64,000 nucleotides of DNA. Origin: Pedobacter sp. PAMC26386 (GTDB lineage Bacteria > Bacteroidota > Bacteroidia > Sphingobacteriales > Sphingobacteriaceae). Numbering within the stretch: position 1 is the stretch's first letter; each line of letters opens with the position of its first letter. This document shows, piece after piece, positions 15,657-25,798 of this stretch. The position numbers and the translations under genes were made by a program. The notes beneath the pieces are model-generated. The model saw only the letters and a program-made list of their open reading frames with translations. It searched no databases and was not told where the DNA came from. The DNA is taken from positions 2,939,067 through 3,003,066 of the forward strand of contig CP060294.1 in assembly GCA_014302835.1 (NCBI GenBank), read 5' to 3'.

Positions 15657-18347
15657 CTAAGGGTTTATCTGAATAGTTTGTTCCTGTCCAACATAATTAG
15701 TTAAGGTAATCACTGGCACGGCAGCACCGTTTTCAGGATGGTAATCGATGATGATCTTTTTGTCCGCTCCAGGTAAGATGGAAAAATAATTATCATCATA
15801 AAATACAGGCAAAATTCTCTTTTTAGACTGCGCATCTATCAGCGATACCCTATTAAAGAAATTGACAGGACCGTTGGCTGGGTTAGTTAATGAAACCTCT
15901 ACCTGACCTGTTTTTAATAGTTTCGCAGTCGCCTTAAGTTTCGAACCTTTCAGTTCATTCAAACCTGAATAGGTACCCTTACTATCAGCTAACCAGTATA
16001 AATTATTACTTAATAAGGTCTTGTTTTCATCTAACAATTGTAAGGAAAGGAATGCTCCTTTTTTCTCTGAAAGCTCATCTACAATCTTCTTAACAGACAT
16101 CACCTTTTTAGTGCTTGAAGGATCAAGGAAACAGAATACCTTAGTTAAAGAGGTTTCTTTCCCATCCATATCAAATACCCTCGCATCCAGCATAATGTTC
16201 TGTTTACCTTTGAAGTCATTATTCACCACCATCAGCATTCCATCTACCGGGTTATACATCGCATGTAACGACTCACTTCCAGAGCGTAAACCAAATAAAC
16301 AAGCATTTGGATCCAGGTAATAGTCATACATCTGTCCGCGCATCGAAGTCCATGGATTTTGTGTTTTCCAGATGATCACACCAGTATACCATTCCCACAT
16401 ATGTGCGCTGAAACCTTCCATTAATCCTCTGTATTGATCATAATTCACCAATTGTGCTTTCTTCGCAAAATCAGCTACATCAGCAGGTTTTCCATAAGGC
16501 AGAATATGCTGTTCATAACCCACACCTAAATAATTATGATAATCCCATACAGAATCCACTTTCTCTGAAGGTCCTTTAGCCTCACGTTTTTCAGGAACAA
16601 TATAAACTGGAGCGATTAAGTTCGCTTTAGGAATAAATCTTTCCAGAGATTCCAAATCTCCAACACCTACAGACCCCACTTCAGAGTTGAATGGAAAAGT
16701 TCTGTCTTTCCAGAAGGTACTTACATTTTGAATGGTATAAGGACCATCACCATTTCCACCAATCGTATTTAGTGACATACTATCAGAATTCGAATAATCT
16801 ATAAACCAACGTGTACCATCCAATTTTGGTAAAATAGAATCACGCAATGGAATTAGGATATCATCCGGAGGAGTAATTTCGTTTCCTCCACACCAAATAG
16901 CTAAAGAAGCATGATTTCTTACCATTTTGATCATATCCGTAGCTGATTCCAGGAATAAATGATGGTCATCCGGATATTTTCTACGTTTCCACTGATCTTC
17001 CAGTTTCATCGGATCTTCCCATCTTCCATTACAATCACCCGACATCCAGAAATCCTGCAAAACCAGCATTCCGTATTTATCACAAGCCTGGTAAAACTCA
17101 GGACGTTCAATTAGTGCACCTCCCCAGATTCTGATCAGGTTCAGGTTCATATCCCGGTGATATCTGATTTCTGTATCATATCTTGCATCAGTAAAACGAA
17201 GCATTGCATCAGAAATGATCCAGTTTCCTCCTTTGATAAAGATCTTCTGCCCATTCACTAAAACTTCTTTACTTTTCGTAGTCACATTCCACGCTGTTTG
17301 AATCTCTCTGATCCCAACATTTACAGTCTGACTATCACTAACCTTCACGCCTTTTTCTAAGAAACTGATCTGCATAGGGTATAAATCCTGTTTACCGTAA
17401 CCAGCAGGCCACCATAACTTAGGATTTGCAAAACTTAATTCAGGAAAGTTAATTTCATTTGTGCTGTTCGCTTTTAGCGTAACAGATTTTACGATTTTCT
17501 GTCCGCCAATCGTATAAACCATATTGCCGGTTACTGGTTTTGAAGTTGTATTCTTCAGTTCAGCAGAAACTTTGATTATTGCAGGCTGCTGTTGCCCTGA
17601 AGCCTCCCGTTTGCCAGGAACCAGGGTAACTACATGCGGATTATCCAGACTTACAGCACCAGTTTTTTCAATATATACTTTATCCCAGATTCCTGTATTC
17701 CGGTCTCTGATTGGACGAATCCAGTCCCACCCCGCAGTGTATTGATGTGCTACACCTTTAGCAATAGTACCATCACCTCCCTGGCCACCATTAGGATTAC
17801 CAACTTCATCTGGAGGATAAACAATTACTGCTAACCTATTAGTCCCGCTTTTTGATAGTAATGCCGTGATGTTAAATGTTTTCCGCAGATACATCCCTTT
17901 AAAGGGCTTTTCATTTACTTTCTTGCCATTCAGAAAGATATCGCAGCTATAGTTAATCCCTCTGAATTTCAACCAGACTTGTCCGTCACCTGCCGGAATT
18001 GCTTCCTTAAATTCTTTAGTGAACCAGTAAGTGTAATAATCTCTGCCAGTATTATAAATATCAGGGATCAGCTTATTATTCATTCCAAAAAATGGATCTG
18101 GTACTTCTTTATTTTCAAGCATTGTGGTCAATACAGTTCCAGGAACAACAGCCTTTTTCCAGCCAGCCAGTGAAAAAGAAGAATTGGAAATTTCAGCACC
18201 TTTTGATTTGACTTTGGTAGATGGCATACATAGCCAGCCCGAATTGAGTTCATATTGATCTTGAGCCGATGACTGATTGAATGTTGCAAGTACAATCAGT
18301 AAAGAAAACAGCATTTTGAGCAATCGGAATTTAGTAGTTTTAAACAT
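15657..18347 (-). CDS. GH2 beta-mannosidase, mannosylglycoprotein endo-beta-mannosidase-like
   Basis: The 896-residue secreted enzyme (signal peptide 1-29) has GH2 layout: jelly-roll sugar-binding domain (about 35-225), Ig-like domain (235-345), then TIM barrel (about 350-720) and C-terminal beta domains. The likely acid/base is Glu490 in WCGGNEITPP and the nucleophile Glu556 in NSEVGS. The barrel stretches QLVNYDQYRGLMEG and GVIIWKTQNPWT closely recall plant mannosylglycoprotein endo-beta-mannosidase and related exo-beta-glucosaminidases, rather than classical beta-mannosidase (GNNE motif). It would cut Man-beta-1,4-GlcNAc in the N-glycan core. It is the first gene of the sugar operon. Exact specificity needs assay. 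Confidence 0.88.
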   Translation of the reverse strand: MFKTTKFRLLKMLFSLLIVLATFNQSSAQDQYELNSGWLCMPSTKVKSKGAEISNSSFSLAGWKKAVVPGTVLTTMLENKEVPDPFFGMNNKLIPDIYNTGRDYYTYWFTKEFKEAIPAGDGQVWLKFRGINYSCDIFLNGKKVNEKPFKGMYLRKTFNITALLSKSGTNRLAVIVYPPDEVGNPNGGQGGDGTIAKGVAHQYTAGWDWIRPIRDRNTGIWDKVYIEKTGAVSLDNPHVVTLVPGKREASGQQQPAIIKVSAELKNTTSKPVTGNMVYTIGGQKIVKSVTLKANSTNEINFPELSFANPKLWWPAGYGKQDLYPMQISFLEKGVKVSDSQTVNVGIREIQTAWNVTTKSKEVLVNGQKIFIKGGNWIISDAMLRFTDARYDTEIRYHRDMNLNLIRIWGGALIERPEFYQACDKYGMLVLQDFWMSGDCNGRWEDPMKLEDQWKRRKYPDDHHLFLESATDMIKMVRNHASLAIWCGGNEITPPDDILIPLRDSILPKLDGTRWFIDYSNSDSMSLNTIGGNGDGPYTIQNVSTFWKDRTFPFNSEVGSVGVGDLESLERFIPKANLIAPVYIVPEKREAKGPSEKVDSVWDYHNYLGVGYEQHILPYGKPADVADFAKKAQLVNYDQYRGLMEGFSAHMWEWYTGVIIWKTQNPWTSMRGQMYDYYLDPNACLFGLRSGSESLHAMYNPVDGMLMVVNNDFKGKQNIMLDARVFDMDGKETSLTKVFCFLDPSSTKKVMSVKKIVDELSEKKGAFLSLQLLDENKTLLSNNLYWLADSKGTYSGLNELKGSKLKATAKLLKTGQVEVSLTNPANGPVNFFNRVSLIDAQSKKRILPVFYDDNYFSILPGADKKIIIDYHPENGAAVPVITLTNYVGQEQTIQINP

Positions 18348-18646
18348 TACAGATTTATGTATTTATTTGGTTTTGAATTTAATGATAAATATGTTCAATT
18401 ATTTCACAGAATGAATATTTGCTATTGAACAAGGAGTTCAGACAGCACAAAGAACGTAACCAGGCAGAAAATCATTCAGAGAATGAAGAAGCTGGTCTTT
18501 AAAAGAATTGATTTTTATAATGATTTATATTAACAGTAAATTAAGTACTGTAATACCCTAAAATTATTCGAAAATCTAATAACAAAGACAATGTTAAATC
18601 GCTTTAGCTTATTAAATGGATGAAATTATAATAAAATATGGAGAAA
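18348..18646. other. Upstream region of the glycan operon, no gene seen
   Basis: About 300 AT-rich bases precede the GH2 start on the minus strand. I see no ORF with coding character. The region presumably carries the promoter of the five-gene operon. AACCAAATA lies about 20 bases upstream of the GH2 ATG. I could not identify a TAnnTTTG box or a clear operator. Confidence 0.4.
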
Positions 18647-18708
18647 ACAAAGCACAAGAGTTCCGTTTATCTGCAAAAATGCAAATAAACGGAACTCTTG
18701 TGCTTTGT
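18647..18708. repeat. Long perfect hairpin
   Basis: Perfect 24-base arms at 18647-18670 and 18685-18708, closed by a further TGCA/TGCA stem across one mismatch and a 4-base loop. On the minus strand a T-rich tail follows, so it may be a second terminator behind trxB. The stem is unusually long and perfect for a simple terminator and may be a small inverted-repeat element. Confidence 0.8.
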
Positions 18709-18756
18709 ACTAACTGAAAATCGGCTATGTAATAGGATTATCACAATTAATCTACA

Positions 18757-18815
18757 AAAAAGGGTTGGTTTAAAAGCTGCTGCAAATTACAGCAGCTTTT
18801 AAGCCAACCCTTTTT
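18757..18815. terminator. Terminator of trxB
   Basis: 26-base arms at 18757-18782 and 18790-18815 with one G/T wobble and a 7-base loop. The stem contains GGGTTGG and AAGCTGCTG and is followed by a T tract on the minus strand. It lies 27 bases after the trxB stop. Confidence 0.88.
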
Positions 18816-18841
18816 AAAGCTTATTCAGCTCTTATACTGCC

Positions 18842-19810
18842 TTAAGAAACAGCCTTCACTTCATGTTCTTTAGCAGCCAGGTAACGTTCCGCATCCAATG
18901 CAGCCATACAACCTGAACCAGCAGCAGTCACTGCCTGACGGTAATAATGATCTTGTACATCACCAGCAGCAAAAACACCTTCGATATTTGTTTTTGTTGT
19001 ACCAGGAATGGTTTTCAGATAACCAGTATCATCCATTTCCAACCAGCCTTTAAAGATATCAGTATTTGGTTTATGACCGATAGCCACAAAAAACCCTTCC
19101 ACTTCTAAGTCTTTCTCTTCACCAGTTTGGTTATTCAGAATTCTCAGGCCAGTTACGTTTTTACCATTTCCTAAAACCTCTTTCGCTTCAGAATTGTAAA
19201 TCACTTCAATATTAGGGGTGTTCAATACACGGTGAACCATTGCTTTAGAAGCTCTGAATTCGTCACGACGTACTAGCATATATACCTTTTTACATAATTT
19301 AGCAAGATAAGTAGCTTCTTCAGCAGCTGTATCTCCAGCACCAACGATAGCAACATCCTGATTTTTGAAAAAGAATCCGTCACATACCGCACATGCCGAA
19401 ACGCCAAAACCATTGTAATGCTGCTCACTTGGTAGACCTAACCATTTTGCAGTTGCACCAGTAGAGATGATCACTGTATCAGCAGTAATCGTTTTAATTT
19501 CATCTACCACAACTTGATGTGGCGTAGTGGAGAAATCTACAGAACTTACATAACCAAAACGGATATCTGCACCAAAACGTTCTGCCTGTTTGCGGAAATC
19601 TTCCATCATTTCAGGTCCCATAATTCCATTAGGGTATCCTGGGAAATTGTCTACATCAGTTGTCTGCGTAAGTTGTCCCCCAGCTTCCATTCCTGTATAC
19701 AATACAGGTTTTAGATCTGCTCTGGCAGCATAAATCGCAGCAGTATATCCTGCCGGACCCGAACCTATGATCAGACACTGAACGTGTTCCATTTCTTGAG
19801 AAGTATTCAT
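18842..19810 (-). CDS. trxB: Thioredoxin reductase
   Basis: The roughly 322-residue flavoprotein has an N-terminal FAD motif (GSGPAGYTAAIYAA), the redox-active CAVC pair (Cys140 and Cys143 from the chosen start), the NADPH motif VGAGDTAAEEATYLA and the C-terminal FAD-binding GVFAAGDV. It passes electrons from NADPH to thioredoxin in the cytoplasm. I chose the ATG at 19810 because it gives a normal family length; an in-frame upstream ATG at 19843 would add 11 poorly conserved residues. A strong terminator follows. Confidence 0.96.
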   Translation of the reverse strand: MNTSQEMEHVQCLIIGSGPAGYTAAIYAARADLKPVLYTGMEAGGQLTQTTDVDNFPGYPNGIMGPEMMEDFRKQAERFGADIRFGYVSSVDFSTTPHQVVVDEIKTITADTVIISTGATAKWLGLPSEQHYNGFGVSACAVCDGFFFKNQDVAIVGAGDTAAEEATYLAKLCKKVYMLVRRDEFRASKAMVHRVLNTPNIEVIYNSEAKEVLGNGKNVTGLRILNNQTGEEKDLEVEGFFVAIGHKPNTDIFKGWLEMDDTGYLKTIPGTTKTNIEGVFAAGDVQDHYYRQAVTAAGSGCMAALDAERYLAAKEHEVKAVS

Positions 19811-19874
19811 AATTATATTTTCTATTATAGCAATTGCATACACATATAAAATCTATATGTGGTCTTATATTCTT

Positions 19875-20501
19875 TTAATTTACTTTTTTACGTTCTGCCT
19901 GCTTCTCCCGGAGTTTTTTACCTTTCATCGAGGAAACTAACTTATCGTTGACATACTCGTTTTCCTGTTTACCACCATCTAAAGTCCAGGTTCCTTCTTT
20001 TTTTCCGGATTTGTAAACACCCTCAACCTGCACCTGACCCGTCGAATCAAAAGCCTGGTATGGCCCATGAATCATACCCTGGTAAAAAGTAATGATCTGT
20101 TTCATTTTTCCATCCGGGTAAAAAGAAATCCACCGGCCATTACGCCTGCCATTCTCGTAAGTACCCACCAATTCAACGAAACGTTCCTTTCCATTGATCT
20201 CAAAGCCATTATTTGTATAATTATTATCAGGAGTAATCCAGCTATAATAAACGAATTTACCTTGCGGCACCTCCATATCATCATCTCTAAATGAGCCTGA
20301 AGCCAGCAATACACCACTAAAGTCAAACTTTTTAAAGGTATAAACTGTATCTCCGCTAATTTTACCAAGCACACCATAAGTCACCGCAAGCGTTGAGTCT
20401 GGTGTAATCTGATCTTTCTCATCAAGAAAAACCGTTTTAACCTGGGCATATGTACTTGTACCAGCAAACAGAAAGAAAAAACAAAGCAGTATTCGTTTCA
20501 T
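19875..20501 (-). CDS. Secreted MORN/YwqK-type repeat protein
   Basis: The 208-residue protein has a Sec signal (residues 1-19, ending TYAQ) followed by MORN-variant repeats of the YwqK type: YENGRRNGRWISFYPDGKMKQ, then GMIHGPYQAFDSTGQ and GVYKSGKKEGTW (about residues 110-180). Many Bacteroidetes carry such exported proteins, and their function is not known. The database label toxin-antitoxin YwqK antitoxin for such repeats should not be read as evidence of a toxin system. It begins 20 bases after the end of the acyl-CoA carboxylase gene on the same strand and may be co-transcribed. Confidence 0.78.
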   Translation of the reverse strand: MKRILLCFFFLFAGTSTYAQVKTVFLDEKDQITPDSTLAVTYGVLGKISGDTVYTFKKFDFSGVLLASGSFRDDDMEVPQGKFVYYSWITPDNNYTNNGFEINGKERFVELVGTYENGRRNGRWISFYPDGKMKQIITFYQGMIHGPYQAFDSTGQVQVEGVYKSGKKEGTWTLDGGKQENEYVNDKLVSSMKGKKLREKQAERKKVN

Positions 20502-20521
20502 GATGAGATCAAAGTTAGGAA

Positions 20522-22150
20522 CTAGGTCTGAATTATTCCAACATTGAATTGTCTTTTTATTGGCGATTGATTAGCGGCTTCAATTCCCATAGAAATAACC
20601 TTACGCGTCTCCAGAGGATTGATAATTCCATCTACCCATAATCTCGACGCTGCATAAAACGGTGTAGTCTGACTATCATATCTATCCGTAATCTCTTTCA
20701 GTAGTTCGGCTTCCTTTTCTGGAGTAATCGTTTCACCTTTTGATTTTAGGGAAGCTGCCTGAATTTGTAACAATGTTTTTGCAGCCTGAGAACCACCCAT
20801 TACTGCAATTTTAGCTGTGGGCCATGCATATATCAATCTCGGGTCGTAAGCTTTACCGCACATGGCATAATTTCCCGCACCATAAGAATTGCCAATCACA
20901 ATCGTAATTTTTGGTACAACAGAATTAGCTACGGCATTAACCATCTTGGCACCATCCTTTATAATACCACCTTGCTCTGACCTGCTCCCAACCATAAAAC
21001 CAGTTACATCCTGTAAAAATACAAGCGGAATCTTTTTCTGGTTACAATTCATAATAAAACGAGCAGCTTTATCAGCACTATCAGAATAAATTACCCCGCC
21101 AAACTGCATTTCTCCTTTCTTTGACTTGACAACTTTTCGCTGATTGGCAACAATGCCAACCGCCCAGCCATCAACCCTTCCTAGGCCGCAGATAATACTT
21201 TGTCCGTATTCTTTTTTATACTCTTCAAATTCCGAATTATCTACCAACCGATAAATAATTTCGTGCATATCATATTGCTTTTCCCTGTTTTCAGGTAAAA
21301 TTCCAAATATATCTTCTGGATTGAGCTTAGGCATTTCCGGTTTCACACGACTGAAGCCAGCCGATTGCGGTTCACCCAGCATGCTCATAATATTACGAAT
21401 ACTATCCAGACAAGTACTATCATTAGGCTGTTTGTAATCTGTAACGCCAGATATTTCACAATGTGTAGTTGCACCGCCTAATGTTTCATTGTCCACATCC
21501 TCACCAATGGCAGATTTCACCAGGTAAGAACCTGCAAGAAAAACTGAACCTGTGCCTTCAACAATCATGGCTTCATCACTCATAATTGGCAGATAAGCAC
21601 CCCCAGCTACACAAGAACCCATAATAGCAGAAATTTGTACAATTCCATCTGCAGACATCATTGCATTATTTCTGAACATCCTTCCAAAATGCTCTTTATC
21701 AGGAAAGATTTCATCCTGCATAGGCAAATAGACCCCAGCACTATCTACCAGGTAGATAACAGGCAATCTATTTTCCATCGCAATTTCCTGAGCACGAAGA
21801 TTTTTCTTCGCCGTCATTGGAAACCATGCTCCAGCCTTAACAGTCGCATCATTTGCTACAATCATGCACTGGCGGCCAGAAACATAACCAATACCGCAGA
21901 CCACGCCTGCCGATGGACAGCCGCCCTGTTCAGCATACATACCATCAGCGGCAAAAGCGCCAATCTCTAGAAATTCAGTATCTTTATCTACCAGGTAAGC
22001 GATTCTTTCCCTGGCCAGCATTTTACCTTTTTCTTTTTGCTTCGCTGCACTCTTTTCCCCTCCACCAGCAAATATTTTCTTCAGCTTTACTTTGAGATCA
22101 TAGACCAGCTGCTTATTGATATCTTCGTTTTTGTTGAATTCGATGTTCAT
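20522..22150 (-). CDS. Acyl-CoA carboxylase carboxyltransferase (beta) subunit, methylcrotonyl-CoA type
   Basis: The roughly 542-residue biotin-dependent carboxyltransferase has two crotonase-fold halves: an N-half with AGGAYLPIMSDEAMIVEGTG and a C-half with GFMVGSRSEQGGIIKDGAKM and GNSYGAGNYAMCGKAYDPR. The latter stretches are closest to methylcrotonyl-CoA carboxylase beta (leucine breakdown); propionyl-CoA carboxylase is the alternative. The start at 22150 (MNIEFNKNED) gives a typical length; an ATT-adjacent earlier codon is less likely. The biotin carboxylase/BCCP partner is not in the window. A methylmalonyl-CoA epimerase gene does occur, at about 42.4 kb. Confidence 0.9.
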   Translation of the reverse strand: MNIEFNKNEDINKQLVYDLKVKLKKIFAGGGEKSAAKQKEKGKMLARERIAYLVDKDTEFLEIGAFAADGMYAEQGGCPSAGVVCGIGYVSGRQCMIVANDATVKAGAWFPMTAKKNLRAQEIAMENRLPVIYLVDSAGVYLPMQDEIFPDKEHFGRMFRNNAMMSADGIVQISAIMGSCVAGGAYLPIMSDEAMIVEGTGSVFLAGSYLVKSAIGEDVDNETLGGATTHCEISGVTDYKQPNDSTCLDSIRNIMSMLGEPQSAGFSRVKPEMPKLNPEDIFGILPENREKQYDMHEIIYRLVDNSEFEEYKKEYGQSIICGLGRVDGWAVGIVANQRKVVKSKKGEMQFGGVIYSDSADKAARFIMNCNQKKIPLVFLQDVTGFMVGSRSEQGGIIKDGAKMVNAVANSVVPKITIVIGNSYGAGNYAMCGKAYDPRLIYAWPTAKIAVMGGSQAAKTLLQIQAASLKSKGETITPEKEAELLKEITDRYDSQTTPFYAASRLWVDGIINPLETRKVISMGIEAANQSPIKRQFNVGIIQT

Positions 22151-22252
22151 TCGGGCAAGATAAATCATTCTACCAAATAATAGAAAGAGAAATGCAAATT
22201 TTACAAGATAAAATCACTCTTATTGTCAATCAGACACCTTAAATATTGGGCC

Positions 22253-22837
22253 TTAACTTAAATTTCTATCCTCAAACCAAACCGAATCAGGTGCGGCTTT
22301 AAAATCAAGCATTTTTTGCAATAGCTCAGTCGGTTCAGCAGCATTAAGCACTAAATCTCTGTTATTCGGTTTCAGTAACCTATGCTCAACCATCACATCC
22401 AGCTGTGCAAACAAGTGATCGTAAAAACCACCCACATTCAACACACCAATCGCCTTGTTATGCAAACCTAACTGTAACCAGGTCAATACTTCAAAAAACT
22501 CTTCTAGTGTACCGAAACCACCAGGCAGAATAATAAAACCATCAGAAAGATCAGCCATTTTTTGTTTACGCTGATGCATATTCTCCGTAACAATCAGTTC
22601 GGTAACCTCCAGATTCCCTACTTCCTTATCCAGTAGAAACTGAGGAATAACCCCAGTCACCAATCCTTTGCGTTTCAATACTTCTTCAGAAATAATTCCC
22701 ATTACCCCTACGCTTCCACCTCCGTAAACCAGACGAATGTCATGATCTACAAATGCTTGTGCCAGGTTCTCTACAGCAGCTCTTAAAACTGGATCACCAT
22801 TAAAATTGGCGCCACAATAAACACAAATCGATTTCAT
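22253..22837 (-). CDS. LOG-family nucleoside-5'-monophosphate phosphoribohydrolase
   Basis: The 194-residue Rossmann-like protein carries both LOG signatures: MHQRK (about residues 95-99) and PGGFGTLEE (about 112-120). Members release adenine or cytokinin bases from N6-modified AMP. In bacteria they are often annotated as TIGR00730 or lysine-decarboxylase-like, but no decarboxylase activity is expected. The gene is separated from its neighbours by about 100 and 37 bases, and context gives no further hint of role. Confidence 0.92.
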   Translation of the reverse strand: MKSICVYCGANFNGDPVLRAAVENLAQAFVDHDIRLVYGGGSVGVMGIISEEVLKRKGLVTGVIPQFLLDKEVGNLEVTELIVTENMHQRKQKMADLSDGFIILPGGFGTLEEFFEVLTWLQLGLHNKAIGVLNVGGFYDHLFAQLDVMVEHRLLKPNNRDLVLNAAEPTELLQKMLDFKAAPDSVWFEDRNLS

Positions 22838-22874
22838 TAGAAAAATATATTAATCATTAACACGGTTTTCACTC

Positions 22875-23432
22875 CTATTTCTTATTGTTCGTAAACTCAT
22901 TTTTAAGATTCTCCAGATCAGCGATCAACTGTACTTTTATCGCTTCAAAATCAAATTCCTGCGCATTAAAAGAATAATTTCTAAAAGTCAGTTTATAACT
23001 TAAAACCAACGGTCCCAATGCACCTGTTGATTCTTTCACAGCCTCTTCCAACTCAAAGCCATTCTCCGCAAATATGATATTTTCAATCATCTCAGTGAGC
23101 ACTTGTTTTTTATCCTCTCTATGGCCTTCTCTGTCATAAATAAAAGTGAATAAAGCAGCGGCATAATCACTAATCGAGTCCAGGATAGTCAGCTGCTCCG
23201 AGATTGCCTTTTTGATTTCCTTTTTGATTTTAGCTCTGATTTCATTTCTCTGCTCAAAACCTTCTGCTTCATCATGGGTTAGTAATTCTACCTGATAATT
23301 TTTCAGCGCTTCAATACCAAGGAATGATAATTTAACACCACCATCAATTTCGTCCAAAAAGGCTGGTCTTGCGATCTTGTCAAAATCATTTATATAAATA
23401 CCTGGAACAGGTATTTCGATTTCTAGTCTCAT
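22875..23432 (-). CDS. Hypothetical cytoplasmic protein
   Basis: I do not recognise this 185-residue protein. It has no signal peptide or TM segment. The N-terminal 45 residues look beta-rich (MRLEIEIPVPGIYINDFDKI); the middle is strongly charged and helical (EAEGFEQRNEIRAKIKKEIKKAI), and the C-terminal part is alpha/beta. It starts 38 bases after the LOG gene's upstream end on the same strand, so the two may share a transcript. Confidence 0.6.
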   Translation of the reverse strand: MRLEIEIPVPGIYINDFDKIARPAFLDEIDGGVKLSFLGIEALKNYQVELLTHDEAEGFEQRNEIRAKIKKEIKKAISEQLTILDSISDYAAALFTFIYDREGHREDKKQVLTEMIENIIFAENGFELEEAVKESTGALGPLVLSYKLTFRNYSFNAQEFDFEAIKVQLIADLENLKNEFTNNKK

Positions 23433-23461
23433 AATTTATTAATAATATACAGATAAAAACA

Positions 23462-23502
23462 AGAGCCTGTTCAAATTTACTATCTAAATTTAAACAGGCT
23501 CT
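23462..23502. repeat. AGAGCCTGTT hairpin repeat, copy near guaB
   Basis: 18-base arms 23462-23479 and 23485-23502 with one mismatch and a 5-base loop. The arms read AGAGCCTGTTCAAATTTA and TAAATTTAAACAGGCTCT. It lies downstream of guaB on the minus strand and may terminate it. The same sequence recurs at about 45.57 kb and, as fragments, elsewhere in the window. Confidence 0.85.
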
Positions 23503-23563
23503 AAAAAAATCAATCACTCCTCTCGGAAAATTACAGATTGATTTCAAAAAAGATAATAAAATC

Positions 23564-25042
<1,479 letters not shown>

Positions 25043-25064
25043 TTAGGAGTTATTACTTGCCGGG

Positions 25065-25094
25065 CAAATCTACATAAATTATTTGAAATGCAAA
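25065..25094 (-). promoter_or_regulatory. Canonical Bacteroidetes promoter of guaB
   Basis: The minus strand reads TTTG (25094-25091), an 18-base spacer, then TAGATTTG (25072-25065). This matches the TTTG/TAnnTTTG consensus. It places transcription start at about 25058, roughly 25 bases upstream of the ATG. Confidence 0.8.
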
Positions 25095-25140
25095 ACTTTC
25101 TCTCTAATAAATCTAAATTAGAGAGAAATTGACAATCAGA

Positions 25141-25611
25141 TTAAATCTCTGATCCTTCTTCGGGCTCACAATGCTGTCTCAGTTGTTTAGGACCCTGAGG
25201 CCAGATATAAGAAGTCGTCTGTTTTTTCCAGCCCAGTTTCTGATAAAAATCACCTTTTCCAGGCGCAGCAGTTAAATTCACAAAATGATAATTATCCAAC
25301 TGACCATTTAGCATATTGATGATTTTTTTTCCTAAGCCATTTCCCTGGAAATCAGGATCCACAACGATATCTGCCATCACAGCGTAATAACGACCATCCC
25401 CTACTACTCTTCCAAAAGCAATGATCTGATCTTCATGGTAGACAAATAAAGTCCATGTACTTTTTCTGAAGGCCGATTCAATTTCATCTTCTACCCTTGT
25501 TCTCCAGTCAATCTTCGAAAAAAGCTCACAAACGTAAGTCCAGTCCACTTTAGACAGGTCATGGTTTAACTTATAAACGAAATTATTAATATCGATTTTT
25601 TTCAGCGTCAT
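25141..25611 (-). CDS. GNAT-family N-acetyltransferase
   Basis: The 156-residue protein has the GNAT fold with acetyl-CoA-binding motif A at about residues 84-100 (IVVDPDFQGNGLGKKII), which supplies the Q/R-x-x-G-x-G/A signature. The C-terminal part (YQKLGWKKQTTSY) is the usual motif B region. The substrate is unknown. The gene is monocistronic, about 100 bases upstream of the guaB promoter. Confidence 0.9.
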   Translation of the reverse strand: MTLKKIDINNFVYKLNHDLSKVDWTYVCELFSKIDWRTRVEDEIESAFRKSTWTLFVYHEDQIIAFGRVVGDGRYYAVMADIVVDPDFQGNGLGKKIINMLNGQLDNYHFVNLTAAPGKGDFYQKLGWKKQTTSYIWPQGPKQLRQHCEPEEGSEI

Positions 25612-25729
25612 AAATATATTTTACAACCATTTCCATGAGAAGAATTGGTCTTTATTCGGCGCAAATATGAGCAAATATTTCAGCTAAAAAAACGACTGAA
25701 AAGAAAAAACAATTTATATAAATAAAAAT

Positions 25730-25771
25730 CCAGTAAAGCGGTAAAACTACAAGTCATTACCACCTTACCGG
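25730..25771 (-). terminator. Terminator of the M16 protease operon
   Basis: Arms 25730-25744 and 25757-25771 pair as RNA on the minus strand with G:U wobbles (CCGGTAAGGTGGTAA against TTACCGCTTTACTGG). A T-rich stretch follows. It lies just past the stop of the second M16 gene. Confidence 0.55.
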
Positions 25772-25798
25772 AGTTGTTTTCAAGAAGAAAACCTTCAT

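Noticed and set aside
20102..20377. 91-residue ORF overlapping the MORN-repeat protein gene
   Set aside because: The real frame has a signal peptide and repeat motifs; this frame has neither.
19875..20501. Toxin-antitoxin pair suggested by the YwqK repeat label
   Set aside because: The protein is exported and no toxin-like gene adjoins it; the label is a repeat name only.
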